DNA of 64,000 nucleotides from Corella eumyota (lineage: Eukaryota > Chordata > Ascidiacea > Phlebobranchia > Corellidae). The notes beneath the pieces were generated by a model. It did no database searches, was not told where the DNA came from, and saw only the letters and a program-made list of their open reading frames with translations. The position numbers were made by a program, and so were the translations under genes. How positions within the stretch are numbered: the first letter of the stretch is position 1; every line of letters starts with the position of its first letter. The DNA is taken from assembly GCA_963082875.1 (NCBI GenBank), contig OY720102.1, forward strand, positions 4,278,001 to 4,342,000, in the 5' to 3' direction. Below are positions 24,441-41,400 of this stretch, piece by piece.

Positions 24441-24861
24441 AAGGTAATAATTTTTAAAAATTAATTTATATTTTGGCACCTCAAATTTTTAATTTAATTT
24501 TCTTGTACAATAACTTTTATGATGTGTGTATTTGTTTTAGGTACTCCCAACATAATGAACGGACAGACTCGGGTATTACACCAAAGAGAATAAAGATGAC
24601 AACTTGTGATGTAAGAGGGTAAAGTTTACTAATATTTAATTTATTGTTTTTTGATATTTTTAAAAAAAGTGGCAAACAAAATTTGTCATTCCCCAGTAAA
24701 AAAATAAAATATAAAACGTAACACTAAAGATTAAACTTAACATTTATCTTATTAGGTATTTAAAAAAATAAAGACTTAAATTTCTACGCAATCTCGGGCA
24801 GTGTTTGATAAATAAAATCAAGCAAAGAAATGCAACAAAAAAGACGCTGTTAATTGTTTTT
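24441..24861 (+). repeat. Second copy of the duplicated ~430 bp module
   Basis: It aligns with 23251-23690 over its whole length: the donor AAG/GTAATA, a conserved intron-like stretch with TTTTGGCACCT, the acceptor TTTGTTTTAG, and the following segment with ATAATGAA, GACAGACT and AACTTGTGATGTAA. Small indels and substitutions are frequent. The spacing between copies is 1,190 bp. Conservation of the splice-like signals in both copies is notable. Confidence 0.7.
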
Positions 24862-24901
24862 TATTGACAATGTTTATTAAAAAAAACTAAAATTTTATTT
24901 A

Positions 24902-25165
24902 TAATTGTTTTAAAATCAACCAATAGTTATTATTTTCATCCAATGACATTTATAATTGTCTTAAAACCAACCAATTGTTAATATTTCTGTCACCTGCCAT
25001 CAATAATTATTTTAAAGTCAACAATTAGTTGATATTTCTGTTCCCTGGCATCAATAATTGTTTTCAAAAGCAACCATTAGTTGATATTTCCATTCCCTGA
25101 CATCAATAATTTTTTCTAAATTCAACCAATAGATGATATTTCTGTCCCTTGGCCCTATTTTTGTT
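24902..25165. repeat. Outlying degenerate copies of the 52-bp repeat
   Basis: Five or so diverged units of the 52 bp repeat, recognisable by AGTTGATATTTCTGT and CATCAATAATT phrases, form a secondary block. More fragments follow at about 25432-25475 and 25775-25990. Confidence 0.75.
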
Positions 25166-25189
25166 TAAAAATCTTTTTCTGCCCCTAGG

Positions 25190-25285
25190 CATCACAGGCA
25201 GTGTGGTGTAGTGGTTGAAACACTTGCTATATAAGGGTGTGGATTGGATCCTCGATGCTCTCATGCTGTACACCCTTGTTTTAGT
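25190..25285 (+). mobile_element. tRNA-derived SINE-like fragment
   Basis: The segment has an A-box-like TGGTGTAGTGGTTG near 25205 and, about 40 bases later, a degenerate B-box-like GGATTGGATCC. It resembles the head of a tRNA-derived SINE. No complete cloverleaf can be drawn, so it is not a functional tRNA gene. The family is not identified. Confidence 0.4.
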
Positions 25286-25498
25286 CAATATAAAAGGTAT
25301 GAACTTCTGCTAAGCCAGCACTTAATCAGCAGTATAATTACCAGGCAATTATAATCTATAATATCCCAAACTGCTTCCTTACAATAACCAAATTCCCCAC
25401 ATAGAAAAAAAATTATTTGTTTCAGAATAATCAATTAGTTGATATTTCTGTCCCCTAAACATCGTTAATTGTATTAAAATTAAACATTCATTGATATT

Positions 25499-25763
25499 GT
25501 AACGTTCTGAGTTTCAGGTTCAATCATTATTTACACAATAACAATCTTATTTCAATTTAATTAAATAGAATTGAAAATAAATACACAAAATATTAGAATA
25601 TGCATTTTACACTAAAATAAGAACTAGTCCAAAAAAAGCTTGCATACAAAAACACAACTCGCTTACAATAAAGATAACAGTTGGCTTAAACACGTAAATA
25701 GAAGAAATAAAAGGTGTAAGCACGTGACTAAGAAGTAGATAACGACAGTCCAATATTGTTACA
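25499..25763. mobile_element. MITE-like element, copy A
   Basis: This element of about 265 bp begins TGTAACG and ends in GTTACA, giving short terminal inverted repeats. It is related by its termini and by CACGTGAC-type internal motifs to the copies at 34901 and 39851. It is non-coding and is the most diverged of the three. Confidence 0.5.
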
Positions 25764-25774
25764 ATTGTTTTAAA

Positions 25775-27040
25775 ATTAAACATTTATTGATATTTTAGTC
25801 CCCTGGAATCAATTATTTTTTTAAATCAACCAATAGTTGATATTTTTGTTCCTTGAAATACTTAATAGTTTTAAAGTTAACCAATAATTGATATTTTTGT
25901 CACTGGCAATAATAGTTCTTTCGAAATTAACTATAAGTTGATATTTCCGTTCCCATACACCAATAATTGTTTTAAAATTTCGCAATAGTTGGACTGAGTA
26001 TAAAACCCACAACCATTGTGACTTGCATAGGCAAGCATTTGAAATCGAACCGAGAATTAGTTGTAATTTATACACATTTGCACAGTAAACTAAACCCATA
26101 ACCCATTGTTATTTAAACAAGTTAGCACTGGGAATCAAACTTAGAACCATTGCGATATGGTGTCCCTTGACATAAGTAATTTATTAGGAATCTACAAATG
26201 TCGATTTTTTTTTATCTGTTTTAAAAAATTTTTGTTAAGCTTAACATTTAATAAATGAAGCCGGTGTTAAAGATTGGAATTTATTACAGTTTCCTTCTTC
26301 ACGATGTGGAAATCTAGTTTTGCAAACGCTATGCGAAAACCAATCGCTTTACGTATGGACATGTATTTTAGGTATACTTTTTGTGCTATTTTGCGTTGTT
26401 ATTTGCATAGATCGGCATGGTTAACCAAAAACGTAACTTCGTTGAGTGGTATTTCGTTCCACAGTACAATAACTTTGTTAACGTTAATAAGTTAAATCAA
26501 ATGGAAAGTTGTCGTAAAACATAAAAATACAACCTTTTTTATAAAATCGATAGTGTATATATGAGTTAATATTTTAGCTAATAAGCGTTAGTATGAAGAA
26601 CTTTTTGAAACTGACGTAATGTACAAATAACGGCGGCTAGATGGTGGTTACATACATCGTTTAAAAATTGCAACGTTTAAACCCGATAAACGGCCATATT
26701 AAACGATAAACGGACATATTAAACGTATATATTTCTATATTGCCGTGGTTTACCAAAAATATTGATTTAACTAATCTAATTTAACGTGGTGACAGTTTTT
26801 CTGCTAATTGTAACAATTTTATGCTATGTTATGTTAAGGGTTAAATTTGATTTTTGGGTTTTGAAAGCCTTTTATTTATACGTTTTTGTTGTACAGTTAA
26901 ACTGTCATATGGTTAGTTTGTAAATTGATATTCTTACGATTTAATTTTACAAAAATCTTTTAAAATGTATAATATTTATGTACAAAAAATGCTTTAAATT
27001 CTTTGTTTTATAACTTTTTATTTTTTAACTTAAAAAGTGT
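25775..27040. other. Repeat remnants and gene-poor DNA before the CUB gene
   Basis: Fragments of the 52 bp repeat reach 25990. The segment at 25990-26160 has phrases repeated twice (an ACCCA..ACCATTG type), one with a minus-strand B-box-like GGTTCGATTTC, and may be decayed SINE. The segment at 26225-26300 resembles 23021-23092. From 26500 to 27040 I see only AT-rich DNA. An ORF at 26274-26495 has no recognisable domain. Confidence 0.35.
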
Positions 27041-27320
27041 TTATTTAGCAGAAATATTTTGCGCACCACAAACGGGAGCGTTTTGTTTGGAGAGGGGCGG
27101 TAATCTCGCTATTTCTCGTCAGCTTTGCGCAGAGGCGATATCGTAACTAATGAGGTTTATCCGAAGTGCGATTATTGCTAGTTGAAAACTATTCCCAATA
27201 CCCCGCCCTGACGACGTGAAAAACCGTCGGCTGAGGCAATTTCTGAAGATTTCCAAGTGGAATCTACTTTTCTAATCAATACAAAAGCAGTTTAAGGGTA
27301 TTGTTTGCAGGAGATTTAAG
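27041..27320 (+). promoter_or_regulatory. GC-richer promoter and 5' UTR exon of the CUB membrane protein gene
   Basis: This is one of the few GC-richer patches in the window. It holds a GC-box-like GGGGCGG near 27095 and ends in a strong donor (TTTAAG then GTAAGC at 27321). A matching acceptor (TGTGTTAG at 27829) lies 13 bases before the start codon of the downstream gene. The simplest reading is an untranslated first exon followed by a 509 bp intron. Confidence 0.5.
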
Positions 27321-27842
27321 GTAAGCTTAGTTAGTAATATAAATCTTTACTTACTAGATGCTGTTAATGTATGTTTAGCATTTATTAACGTAATTAAGTG
27401 AATTACAATCGTGGGAATTTCGGAATAAAATTAAAGTAATTTATGGCACACATTGATAATTAGTCGATAATAACTTAATTAAAGTAACAATATTATGTTT
27501 TATTCCCACTTTTAAAATGTTGTAAGTGTTTTAGGGCAACCACGATTTGTAAACATTTTATTCGTAAATAGTTCCTTTCAATTTACCAACACACGTATTT
27601 GTCAAACCCCCGAGGCTAGTTTGTTAAACTTAAACTTTTGCGAAAAAAAACGCTTTTCACACGGTAGAGTTGTTTTACAACATTTAAAAAAGGTTGTTTA
27701 TATATTCTAAGATACGGAAAAATCATAAACAGGTTTTTATATTAACCAAGCACTTAATTAATGTTAAATTTTATATAATGCAATAGATAAAAAGAACAGT
27801 GACAGATGGCAATAAAACAAATGTGTTAGCTTTAAAATTAAT

Positions 27843-30377
27843 ATGAAACTTTCAATCGCAATATTGTGGATTTATTTTTGCGAATTAGTTGTCAGTTCAA
27901 GCCGCTTGGGCGACAAATTTTTGCTAAAAGGTATTTACATTTATAAAATTGATTTATTATATTAATTGGCAATAATATGATAGGTAGTGAGAATTAACGA
28001 TAGGCCCACTGTTTAATTTTTTTCTGTAATTTCATTAAGATCCAGCCACATGTTGTTCTACAAATCCATTGAATCCAGCTTCAAATTGTGCCCAAACAAC
28101 TTTAACTGCTACCTACAAATTTCAATATGCTCCTAGTCCCGGGTTTCCAAATCGGTTTCCAGTTGACAGGCAGTGCACGTGGACGTAAGAAAATAATTTA
28201 TTTTTGGCAACACTGGTCTCTATATTAAAAAAGTTAATATAAATGAAATGACAAAAGTCGAAAAAAAAATTTTATTTTTAAATTTTTGGACATTTCCAAC
28301 TAGCAAATATTATATTTTAATATAACAGTTTTTATATCTTAGTTTGCAAAGTCGCCCCGAGGTTCGAATACGTCTCGAATTTCGAGATTTTTATTTGATT
28401 GGCCCAAACAATCAGGGCGAATGCGTGGAGCAGTATGTTCTTATTAAATCTCCTATAACAGGTTATGAAATGGGGCCATTTTGTGGCAATACTGGAATAC
28501 AAGTGATAGTGTCCGCAGGTAATTCAAACTGAAACTTTTAGGAACTTTTTAGTCAAAATTTTATTTATAAAACTGTAACGAAGATTTAAATAATAGGTGG
28601 TCTTATCGAAGTCTATTAATGGTCAAGATACTCTTTAAATGTTCTTTTTATTTTAAAGGAAATCTTCTAATCGTTCAATTATTTTCTGGTATTCCGACTT
28701 CTTCGGAGAATTTTCGAGGATTTACAATGGCGTTTAAAGAGACAGCTGAAACACCGAGTCAGCAATGTAAGTTGATGATTTCCAGTTTGAACACTTTTGT
28801 GTATACAGTTGTTAAAAATTAGAGCGAATCTTAAATAAACCATTTTCATGCTGCAAAATAATTCGGCTTAATTTAAATATGCAATCTTAAGACGAATCTG
28901 TTTTTATTGCATCGCCAGAGGGTTGTAAAATATTAAAATCCATAAGTGGATACACAGTTTCAAAAAAAAAATTAAAATAATACGACTGTTTTTTTTTAAA
29001 GTGCGTCCACAAAACTGGGTTCCCAACAGTGCAATTGCGTTGGATTCAAATGGAATTCAAAAAGTTATAAATCAACTTCAACCCAAACCTGAAACTCCAA
29101 AAGTTTTAACAACTGCAAAAACCATGTGCGCATATTGTTCATGTTATTTTTAAATGGAAATGTAAAGGCTTATATTTTTTTGTATTAACATCTGTTGGCC
29201 ATATTGTAATAAATATAATGTGTTATATTTTTTTAGAAAACAAAAACCAGTTCGTCCAAGAAGACCTAGTACGAATACCCCACCAGTGAAAAAACAGCAG
29301 GCTCCTAAAAGAAAAGCACCACAATCTCCGGTTAATAAGGAAAGACCGTGTAAGTGAAACTGTATAAATTAAATAACAGTATTGAAGCAAGTGTTATATA
29401 AGGTTTTGTTTTTGAGAAATACGAATATTTAGCGTTTAAAAACTGTAAATATTATTTTAGATTTTGCAGTTCCACCTTCAGGTGGGTCTAATCACTATGG
29501 TCCTTATAACAATCGCCCTGTTAAAACTATTGGTAAATATAAGGACGTTTTGTTTACTTGCTTTAAATTTTCAAGATTTAAATACGCTAATGTGTTTTAG
29601 ATAAAAGTAAATCTTCAAAGTCAAAGAGTAAACTGCCTCTTTCTATCGAAGTTATTTGCGCAATTGCTGTTGGTGGGGTTGTAGCTCTAGCTTTAATAAT
29701 TCTAATCTCCTGCAAAATTAATCAAACTTGCAAGGCAAAGAAAAAAGATAAACGAGCTGTCAGTAGTGATGGATCTGGTTCAGGCGGTAAAAATAAACTG
29801 TTTTTATATAAAACTTGAACGGTCTTTAACATACTATAATATATTACATTTTTAACTTTTGTCTTTTTAAATAGTCGATAACAGCATACACATGAACAAT
29901 ATAGGTCCACAGCAACATAAGGATCTTAATACACCAGTTGCACTACCTGAACCTAATATAAACTACACTTATGCCCCCGAAAATCAACAATCACCAACCA
30001 ACCAAAGAAGTACGCTCCAATATCCACCAAGCTACCAACATCCCCCAACGTATAACACTCTACCTGCAAATGCATTACCAAATAGGGCCCCTACTGGTTA
30101 TGTTGATTCTCTAGGATCCAATAACCAATATTCCAGCGAGGTTGACCCAGTTCCTAGTGCACCCGTATTTCTTTACGACCCACACACGGGAGCGATGTTT
30201 AATTCCAGTCAGTTGCAAGTTGTACAGCCAGTGTATGCTTCGAACAATAACCAAGCGAGGCCTGCTACTTTACCATATGGTTTTCCTACTAACTCTTACA
30301 AAAACAGAAAATCTAACACAACTAGGTCAAACAAAAAAACGAGTCGAAAGAAAAGAAGTGGAAAGCACGGAAAATGA
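27843..30377 (+). CDS. Single-CUB-domain type I membrane protein with PPxY tail
   Basis: I read nine coding exons giving about 504 residues: 27843-27930, 28040-28184, 28343-28518, 28659-28766, 29002-29125, 29237-29349, 29461-29532, 29601-29786, 29875-30377. Phases join throughout. The order is a signal peptide (about 1-20), one CUB domain with its four cysteines (CTW after a PNRFP segment, GEC, and FCGN), and a Pro/Lys-rich stalk. One transmembrane helix (VICAIAVGGVVALALIILI) follows, then a cytoplasmic tail of about 200 residues. The tail is Pro/Gln/Asn/Tyr-rich, carries two adjacent PPxY motifs (PPSY and PPTY, in exon 9) and ends in a Lys/Arg-rich cluster. PPxY motifs bind WW domains such as those of Nedd4-type ubiquitin ligases. 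I do not recognise an orthologue; a receptor or adhesion role is inference. Confidence 0.78.
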
Positions 30378-31089
30378 ATTGATTTTTAATTGATGTGTAC
30401 AGTTTTAAAATGTATAAACATTTATTTTATGTTTTCTGTGAATAAACTTTTATTATAAATAACAAATCAGTGACGTTGCGACACCAGCGTCACGGGGTAG
30501 TTATGACTCTTGTTCAGAAGTGTAAGCTTACGTTTGCGGTAAGGTTTCGTGTTTAGTGTTTTTTAAACTTGGGAACTAAAATAACGTGCTTTAAATTAAA
30601 CTAATCTTACTTTATTTTAAATAAAAAGCATTTTATTAAATAAAGAATTATTAAAAAGTGTCCAAACAAAAAAATTAGGCTAAATAGTAAGGCGAGCGAA
30701 TCTAAAAACTTTTACATTTTAGAGTTCGTATTTTCTGATTTTTTAAACATATAAATGTTTAATATTTATAAGTAATATATGTGATCACAATGACAAAATT
30801 TTGTCTTTAGCTCACTTCAGTGACGTAGTCAAGTTGTCTTATTAGCAACAGTATGACTCATTTTTTGTTTATGAAGATTATTGTGTATGTGGTATAATTA
30901 AAACTTTGTGTGTCACTTAACAGACTAACCTCAGTTGGAAATTTATATCAACAGATACACAGACTTGAATTAACAATATTATCTGGATATTTACACATGA
31001 TATTTTGAAGTTTTGACCTAAACCAAATTTGCAGTGACTGACTGAATAAAAGTGTCTGAACATCATCATAGTTGTCAAGTGAAGGCAAG
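30378..31089. other. 3' end of the CUB gene and promoter region of CNEP1R1
   Basis: An AATAAA at 30441-30446, 64 bases after the stop, is the probable polyadenylation signal of the CUB gene. The remainder is AT-rich, without coding potential. An acceptor-like TTTGCAG near 31033 may mark a 5' UTR intron or a leader trans-splice site of CNEP1R1. Confidence 0.45.
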
Positions 31090-32193
31090 ATGGCAAACAT
31101 GAATTCAGTTGATCAAACTGAAGGTATATAAAATATTCTTTTATTAGTAAATTTAAATTTATTAGTATTGCAGTGTATTTAATGGTGCGAGTTGTGTAAA
31201 AATATAATTATTGGTGTTTTTTGTCAGTATATATATATAAAGTCAGACAATATTTAAAATTTAGTTTGTATTAGGTAAAATTTCAAGTTGTATTTGCTTA
31301 TTAATTTTTTTCTTTTTAAAGACCTTAAAGCATTTGAACGAAGAGTAATGGAATACATTTCACATCTTCAACCTGCTACCTCAAAATGGAGACGTAAGGA
31401 AATTTTTTATTAACTTTATAGAACTTGTTAATAAAATTTTAATATTAATTAAATTTGCAACTTTAATATTTCCTATTTCTGTGTTTTTAGTAATTAAGTT
31501 TATGTAAATATATCATTAACTTGGTATAACAATGTATGAATATATTGCTTTGACAAACCTAACTTATTTTTTTGATACTGTTTTTTTTTAATGTAGTTAT
31601 TTTGGTTATCGTGTCACTTTGTACAGCAGCAGGTGCTTGGTTATGGTTAATGGATCCTAACACTTCAAGGGTAGGAAATAAATATTTTTATCTTACTAAC
31701 ATAGTTTATTTTAAAATTAAGATTTAAGCTGTAACTGTTATTATATCAAAATAAACAATGGTGTTGTAATATTAAACCATTCTAAACCTTATTTTTAATT
31801 ATTTTAAGGAGCCCTTTCTAAGATCTTTATGGCAACATCCTTTTTTTACATTAAGTTCTTTTAGTTTGATTTTATTATTTATTATTGGAATTCATGAAAG
31901 GGTTGTGGCTCCCTCTATGTGAGTAGTGTTTTTGCTTTAAACCAATATATTAAAGAAACTTAACTAGTTAAAGTTAAGGTAAAATATAAAAATTCAAAAT
32001 ATTTCTGTTTATTATAGAATTGTTGGTAGACTTCAAACGGTTTTAGAAGATTACAATATGTCATGTGACGAAGTAAGATAATTTGTTGTTGCTTACACTT
32101 TACTTTTAACTTGATGCAAGTAATTTTTTAAACTTGATTTTGTTAAATTTTTAGAGTGGAAGACTTATTCTAAGGCCGAGGCCCGAAAACTGA
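31090..32193 (+). CDS. CNEP1R1: Nuclear envelope phosphatase-regulatory subunit 1
   Basis: Six exons (31090-31123, 31322-31393, 31597-31670, 31809-31918, 32018-32072, 32155-32193) give 127 residues against about 125 in vertebrates. The match runs along the whole protein: EDLKAFERR-type start, LQPAT, a first transmembrane helix in exon 3 ending near [18 protein letters not shown] leading into a second helix in exon 4, [17 protein letters not shown], and the terminal LRPRP. CNEP1R1 (TMEM188) binds the phosphatase CTDNEP1 in the nuclear envelope and endoplasmic reticulum, and the complex dephosphorylates lipin to control lipid synthesis. A second in-frame ATG three codons downstream corresponds to the vertebrate start, so either could be used. 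It lies tail-to-tail with the protease gene. Confidence 0.94.
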
Positions 32194-32734
32194 AACGTAA
32201 CAAAACTTTTATTTCTTCCGTCGAGATCAATTTTAAAGAATGTTGCAAGATGTTTTAATTATCACTGTAGTAAAGATTGCCCCCTTTTTGAAAATTGAAT
32301 TTTTTGTAGAATTGCATTAACGAAGTTAGTGAAATTTCTATTTTTTACTTAACTTTAAATCTTTGAACCAATAGTTGAAGGAATACCTCGGTTTTACTGA
32401 AATTTTTATAGAAAAATAACTTAAAAAACTGCTAGGGAACAAACTTTATACTTTATGTTGATCACGACCCTTGTATTTTTGTAATACAAATTTTTTATTC
32501 TTATTTATAAATATATTTTTAGCCAATTTTAAAAGCATTTCAATTTTTGCTAGTTTAGATTATCTTAAAAACGCTGCCTCGCAGGAGTAACTTACATAAG
32601 GTTTTAGGTACAGCAAAGCATTTTATTATAAAGAAACTTTAAAAAGTATACACAGTATTAACAACTAGCTGAAAAAATGACATAAACTTTGGTTCTAGTA
32701 TGCATAGCGTAAGTATAAACAAATCAGAATCATT
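32194..32734. other. Convergent 3' UTRs of CNEP1R1 and the protease gene
   Basis: This is non-coding AT-rich sequence. Minus-strand AATAAA hexamers (TTTATT at 32622-32627 and 32494-32499) lie about 110 and 240 bases beyond the protease stop. No clear plus-strand AATAAA was found for CNEP1R1. Confidence 0.45.
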
Positions 32735-37606
<4,872 letters not shown>

Positions 37607-38459
37607 ACAAAAATGAAAAAAACTGCTTCTGCGGAAACTGTTAAAATGATTTAAAAAAAATCAAAATATTTTAATATATTATAAACTCTTCGAGCAATTC
37701 TTTAATTATAAATATTCCCTGTACATTTTTTATTTAACCTTATTTTTTTTATAAAATTACCTGATATATGCGACACTATATCGTATGTGCTGTAAATATT
37801 CCAACCTGCGTATTTTGATTTGCGTTTTTAAATTTATACCAACATCACCAGACAAAATTCAAGGGACCGGAACTAAATAATTCCAAAAAAAAAATTTTTC
37901 GGCAATAGAATCGCGACGCCTATTTAGTTAAAGTCTGTTAACTATAATCGATATAAAAGATTCGTGCGAATAACAATATTTAACGTATAATTGTTTGGTG
38001 TGATTTATTATATAGTGGAAATGACAAAAGGTTTTGTCCTTTATAAATCTTTCAACGAATTATATTATTTATTTTAAAACCATTCAATATACGACAAACG
38101 ACGCGTTTAATTATATTAATATTACCCATACATTATTAACGCTGATTAATTATCAAGTTGCATTAGTTGATACTAATTAATTTGTATTTACATGACGAGT
38201 ATTTAAATCATAATCGCCCGAAGTTTTGTTAACCTTTCTTGTTGCAGGGATTAACAAATTTTAATTGCACGGTAATGATGTTAATGGACTATTGGTTGCA
38301 CATACACGTACAAAGCACTAACACAAATTGAAAACACGTTAGTACACTAAGTGGCTATGTTTAAATAAAAGCTATACGCGTATAAGGTTATGGGTTATTT
38401 GTATATGTTTTAAATAAGAAAACGTATTTATATTATTAGGAGTCTACGATAAAATAAAG
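37607..38459. other. Divergent promoter region between the protease and EGF/SEA genes
   Basis: The protease (minus) and the EGF/SEA gene (plus) start about 850 bp apart and point away from each other, so both promoters should be here. The sequence is AT-rich. I see no coding potential or clear factor sites beyond a few ATTA-type motifs. Confidence 0.4.
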
Positions 38460-41400
38460 ATGCCGAATTTTCGGATGAAATTATTTTTTGTGCTTTTCGT
38501 TTCAACTACAGTTCAAGCAAAAGGTAAATAATGCCATTTTAAACGATTTTTGTCTAACTAGATGACCATTTTTAGAAAATAACAGGTTTTGTGGATATTT
38601 TAGGCCTCATAAAACGTGTAAACGTCGTCTAAAAATAGTAACTTTTGGTCAAGCCTAAATATATTTATCGTGTGTTAAAAAAACAGGCCTACTTTATTTT
38701 TAATTTTAATATGTTAAAAAAACATAGCAGTTACCATAAACATATTTTTTGTACAGATTCTACATCCAAGTTATTTTTTGCCTCGTCAAAAGTGGAAAAT
38801 AATTACGCGTACGATGAATGGATAACCAGCACCGAGTCGTCTTATTACCAATGGCTGGCTTACAAAGTTGAATATGAATTATTGAAAGCCTTTAATTATA
38901 ATGAACCCATAGTGAAGTCAGTTAACGGTATGCAATAAAGTTCTATATGAGCATTTAATTTAAGTTAAGCAATAAATAATGTTAGTCTATTCAAAAAAAA
39001 AATTTTGAAATGCAAATAATTTATAGCTTTATTGATATGGAAAAATTTTCTTATCAAACAAGCATATTTCTTATTTAATTTTAATTTTTGTTATTTAGTT
39101 ACTAGCTTTACAATGACGCCAACCACAGCAAACTACTACATCCATACCATAGAGAATAATGATACTTTCTCAATCTCGTCATTATTGCAAAATTATATCA
39201 ATGCTGCTCGAAATTTTGATGTTAATATTTTCGATTACAAACTATTTCTGCAACTTCCTATTATAAGTGGTAACTATATCTGAAATCATTAATTAAGTGT
39301 TGATGTAATATTTAGTTATCAAGATTAACTTATTTTATAACAGACCTTTCTTAGGACATTTATATACGTTTGGCATACTTTTTTTGTATTTGATCAATAG
39401 TAATTATTAATAGCCATATACTACATTTTGTGTAAAAAATTGTAATAAATCTTTTTTGCCTAGATTTTAATGAATGTGGATCATCAGACAGTTGCGCAAA
39501 AAATGCTGAATGCACGAACACTGCGGGAAGTTATACTTGCAAATGTAAACCAGGATTCGAGGGAGATGGCTTTAAAACCTGTTTGGATATCGACGAATGT
39601 TCTTCAGGACTAGATGTGTGCTTAGAAGGTCAGGCTTGCTATAACAAGGAGGGTTCATATTCTTGTTCTTGCCCCACTGGGTATGAAGTTAACGTTGACT
39701 TGGAATGTATTGACATTGATGAGTGTATTGGGTTGAATAGATGTAATGAAACTGGAGCTCAAACGCCGTGTTACAACACACAAGGTAACTAAAAAAATAA
39801 ACTTGTATAATAGACAGCAGTTCTATTTTATTATTTGTTTTTTTGATTGGTGTAACGATTTTGCGTGACTTTATATGACTGTACAAAATATTGACACACA
39901 ACCGTCTACAGCTTGCATCACGAATACTAATACAATACAGTTAAACAGTCAAAGCAACAAGTCACGTGATACAGAACACGTAATAATGTTAAGGTGTAAA
40001 GACGAGACTCTAGGTGTAAACACGTGACAAGGAATAGATAAGACTTAAGAGTAAACAACAGTATGGCGGATTCGTTACATTAGTTATATTTAGTTGAAAG
40101 GGGCTGTGGCAATAAAACCTGTGCAAGGTTTATGACAACGTACCAAATGTATTTTTCACATACAATGTTTTAGAACTGTTTAGAAAAACATTTTAAGGTA
40201 ACAGTCATTTGAATATGTTTTATTTAAGGAAGCTACGTTTGTGATTGTCCGAATGGATTTCTTCGACGGAACGGTACATGTCAAGATGTTGACGAATGCG
40301 ACCAATCATTAAATATAACAGGTACGTTCAAATATTATAATACCACTGTATTTCATAAGTTAATATATCACAATATTGATACAACCTTTATAAAACACCA
40401 TCTGTTTTATAGACTTATTTCTTATTAACTATAGACTTATGCCTTATTAAACCTCAAATTTATTATTTTAATATAGATTCTTTCAAACATGACTGCGACA
40501 CCACCAGTAACTGCACGAACACTATCGGTTCCTATATTTGCCAGTGTTCAGAAGGTTACAAGAATACTCTTTTACAAGGCAGATGTGTCGACATAAACGA
40601 ATGCAGTGAAATCTATTCGGCATGTCCTGACAATGCCACATGCGAAAATGCCGATGGTTCTTACAAATGTATTTGTCCTGGTGGCTTGCAATATAACGGT
40701 ACACACTGCATTGCAATGGGTGAATGTATTAGTTCACCATGTACTGGTAACAAAACAGTTTGTGTGAGCCTGGAAAACGGATATGATTGTATATGTGAAG
40801 AAGGTTACGGGATTTCTGGGATAGATTGTTATGATATTGACGAATGTGAGGTAACTGCTTGATGTTATATTATCCTAAACTCAAAAAATTGAAGTTTAAA
40901 TTTTAATGGTGATACACAAACATGGTAAAATAACTAATTGTGCAGTCTTATTCTTGTAGGAGGATTTACATCTGTGTTTAACTAACGCCGAATGCTACAA
41001 CTTAGAGGGAGATTATGGGTGTTTATGCAACTCAGGTTATACAGGGAATGGCCTTGATTATTGTATAGCGCTTGGCGATGACAATTCTACTTTTATCAAA
41101 ACATGTGACGCAGTACTTGGGCCGTTGACAGTTGATTTTATTGGTGCTGACGATTTACTTTGTCACGAGGAGGCTTCATGCATATCGGTTAACTCTTTTT
41201 CAAGTCAGAAGTACGAATGTGTTTGTGACTTGGGCTACGAAGGTAATGGAACGTTGTGTAAGGACGAGGATGAATGTGAAAGCGGTTTACACTCCTGTGA
41301 TATTAATGCCGAATGTTCAAATGAAGAGGTAAGAATAGTTTGTAATAAATTCAGAAGTGACTTAAAATAGCAATAATTGTGTATTGACTACTTACGATTG

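Noticed and set aside
25190-25285. Possible tRNA gene
   Set aside because: Promoter-box-like motifs exist, but no acceptor stem, anticodon stem or intact B box can be drawn. A SINE fragment fits better.
26274-26495. 73-codon ORF downstream of the repeat region
   Set aside because: There is no domain, no matching splice partners and no supporting context.
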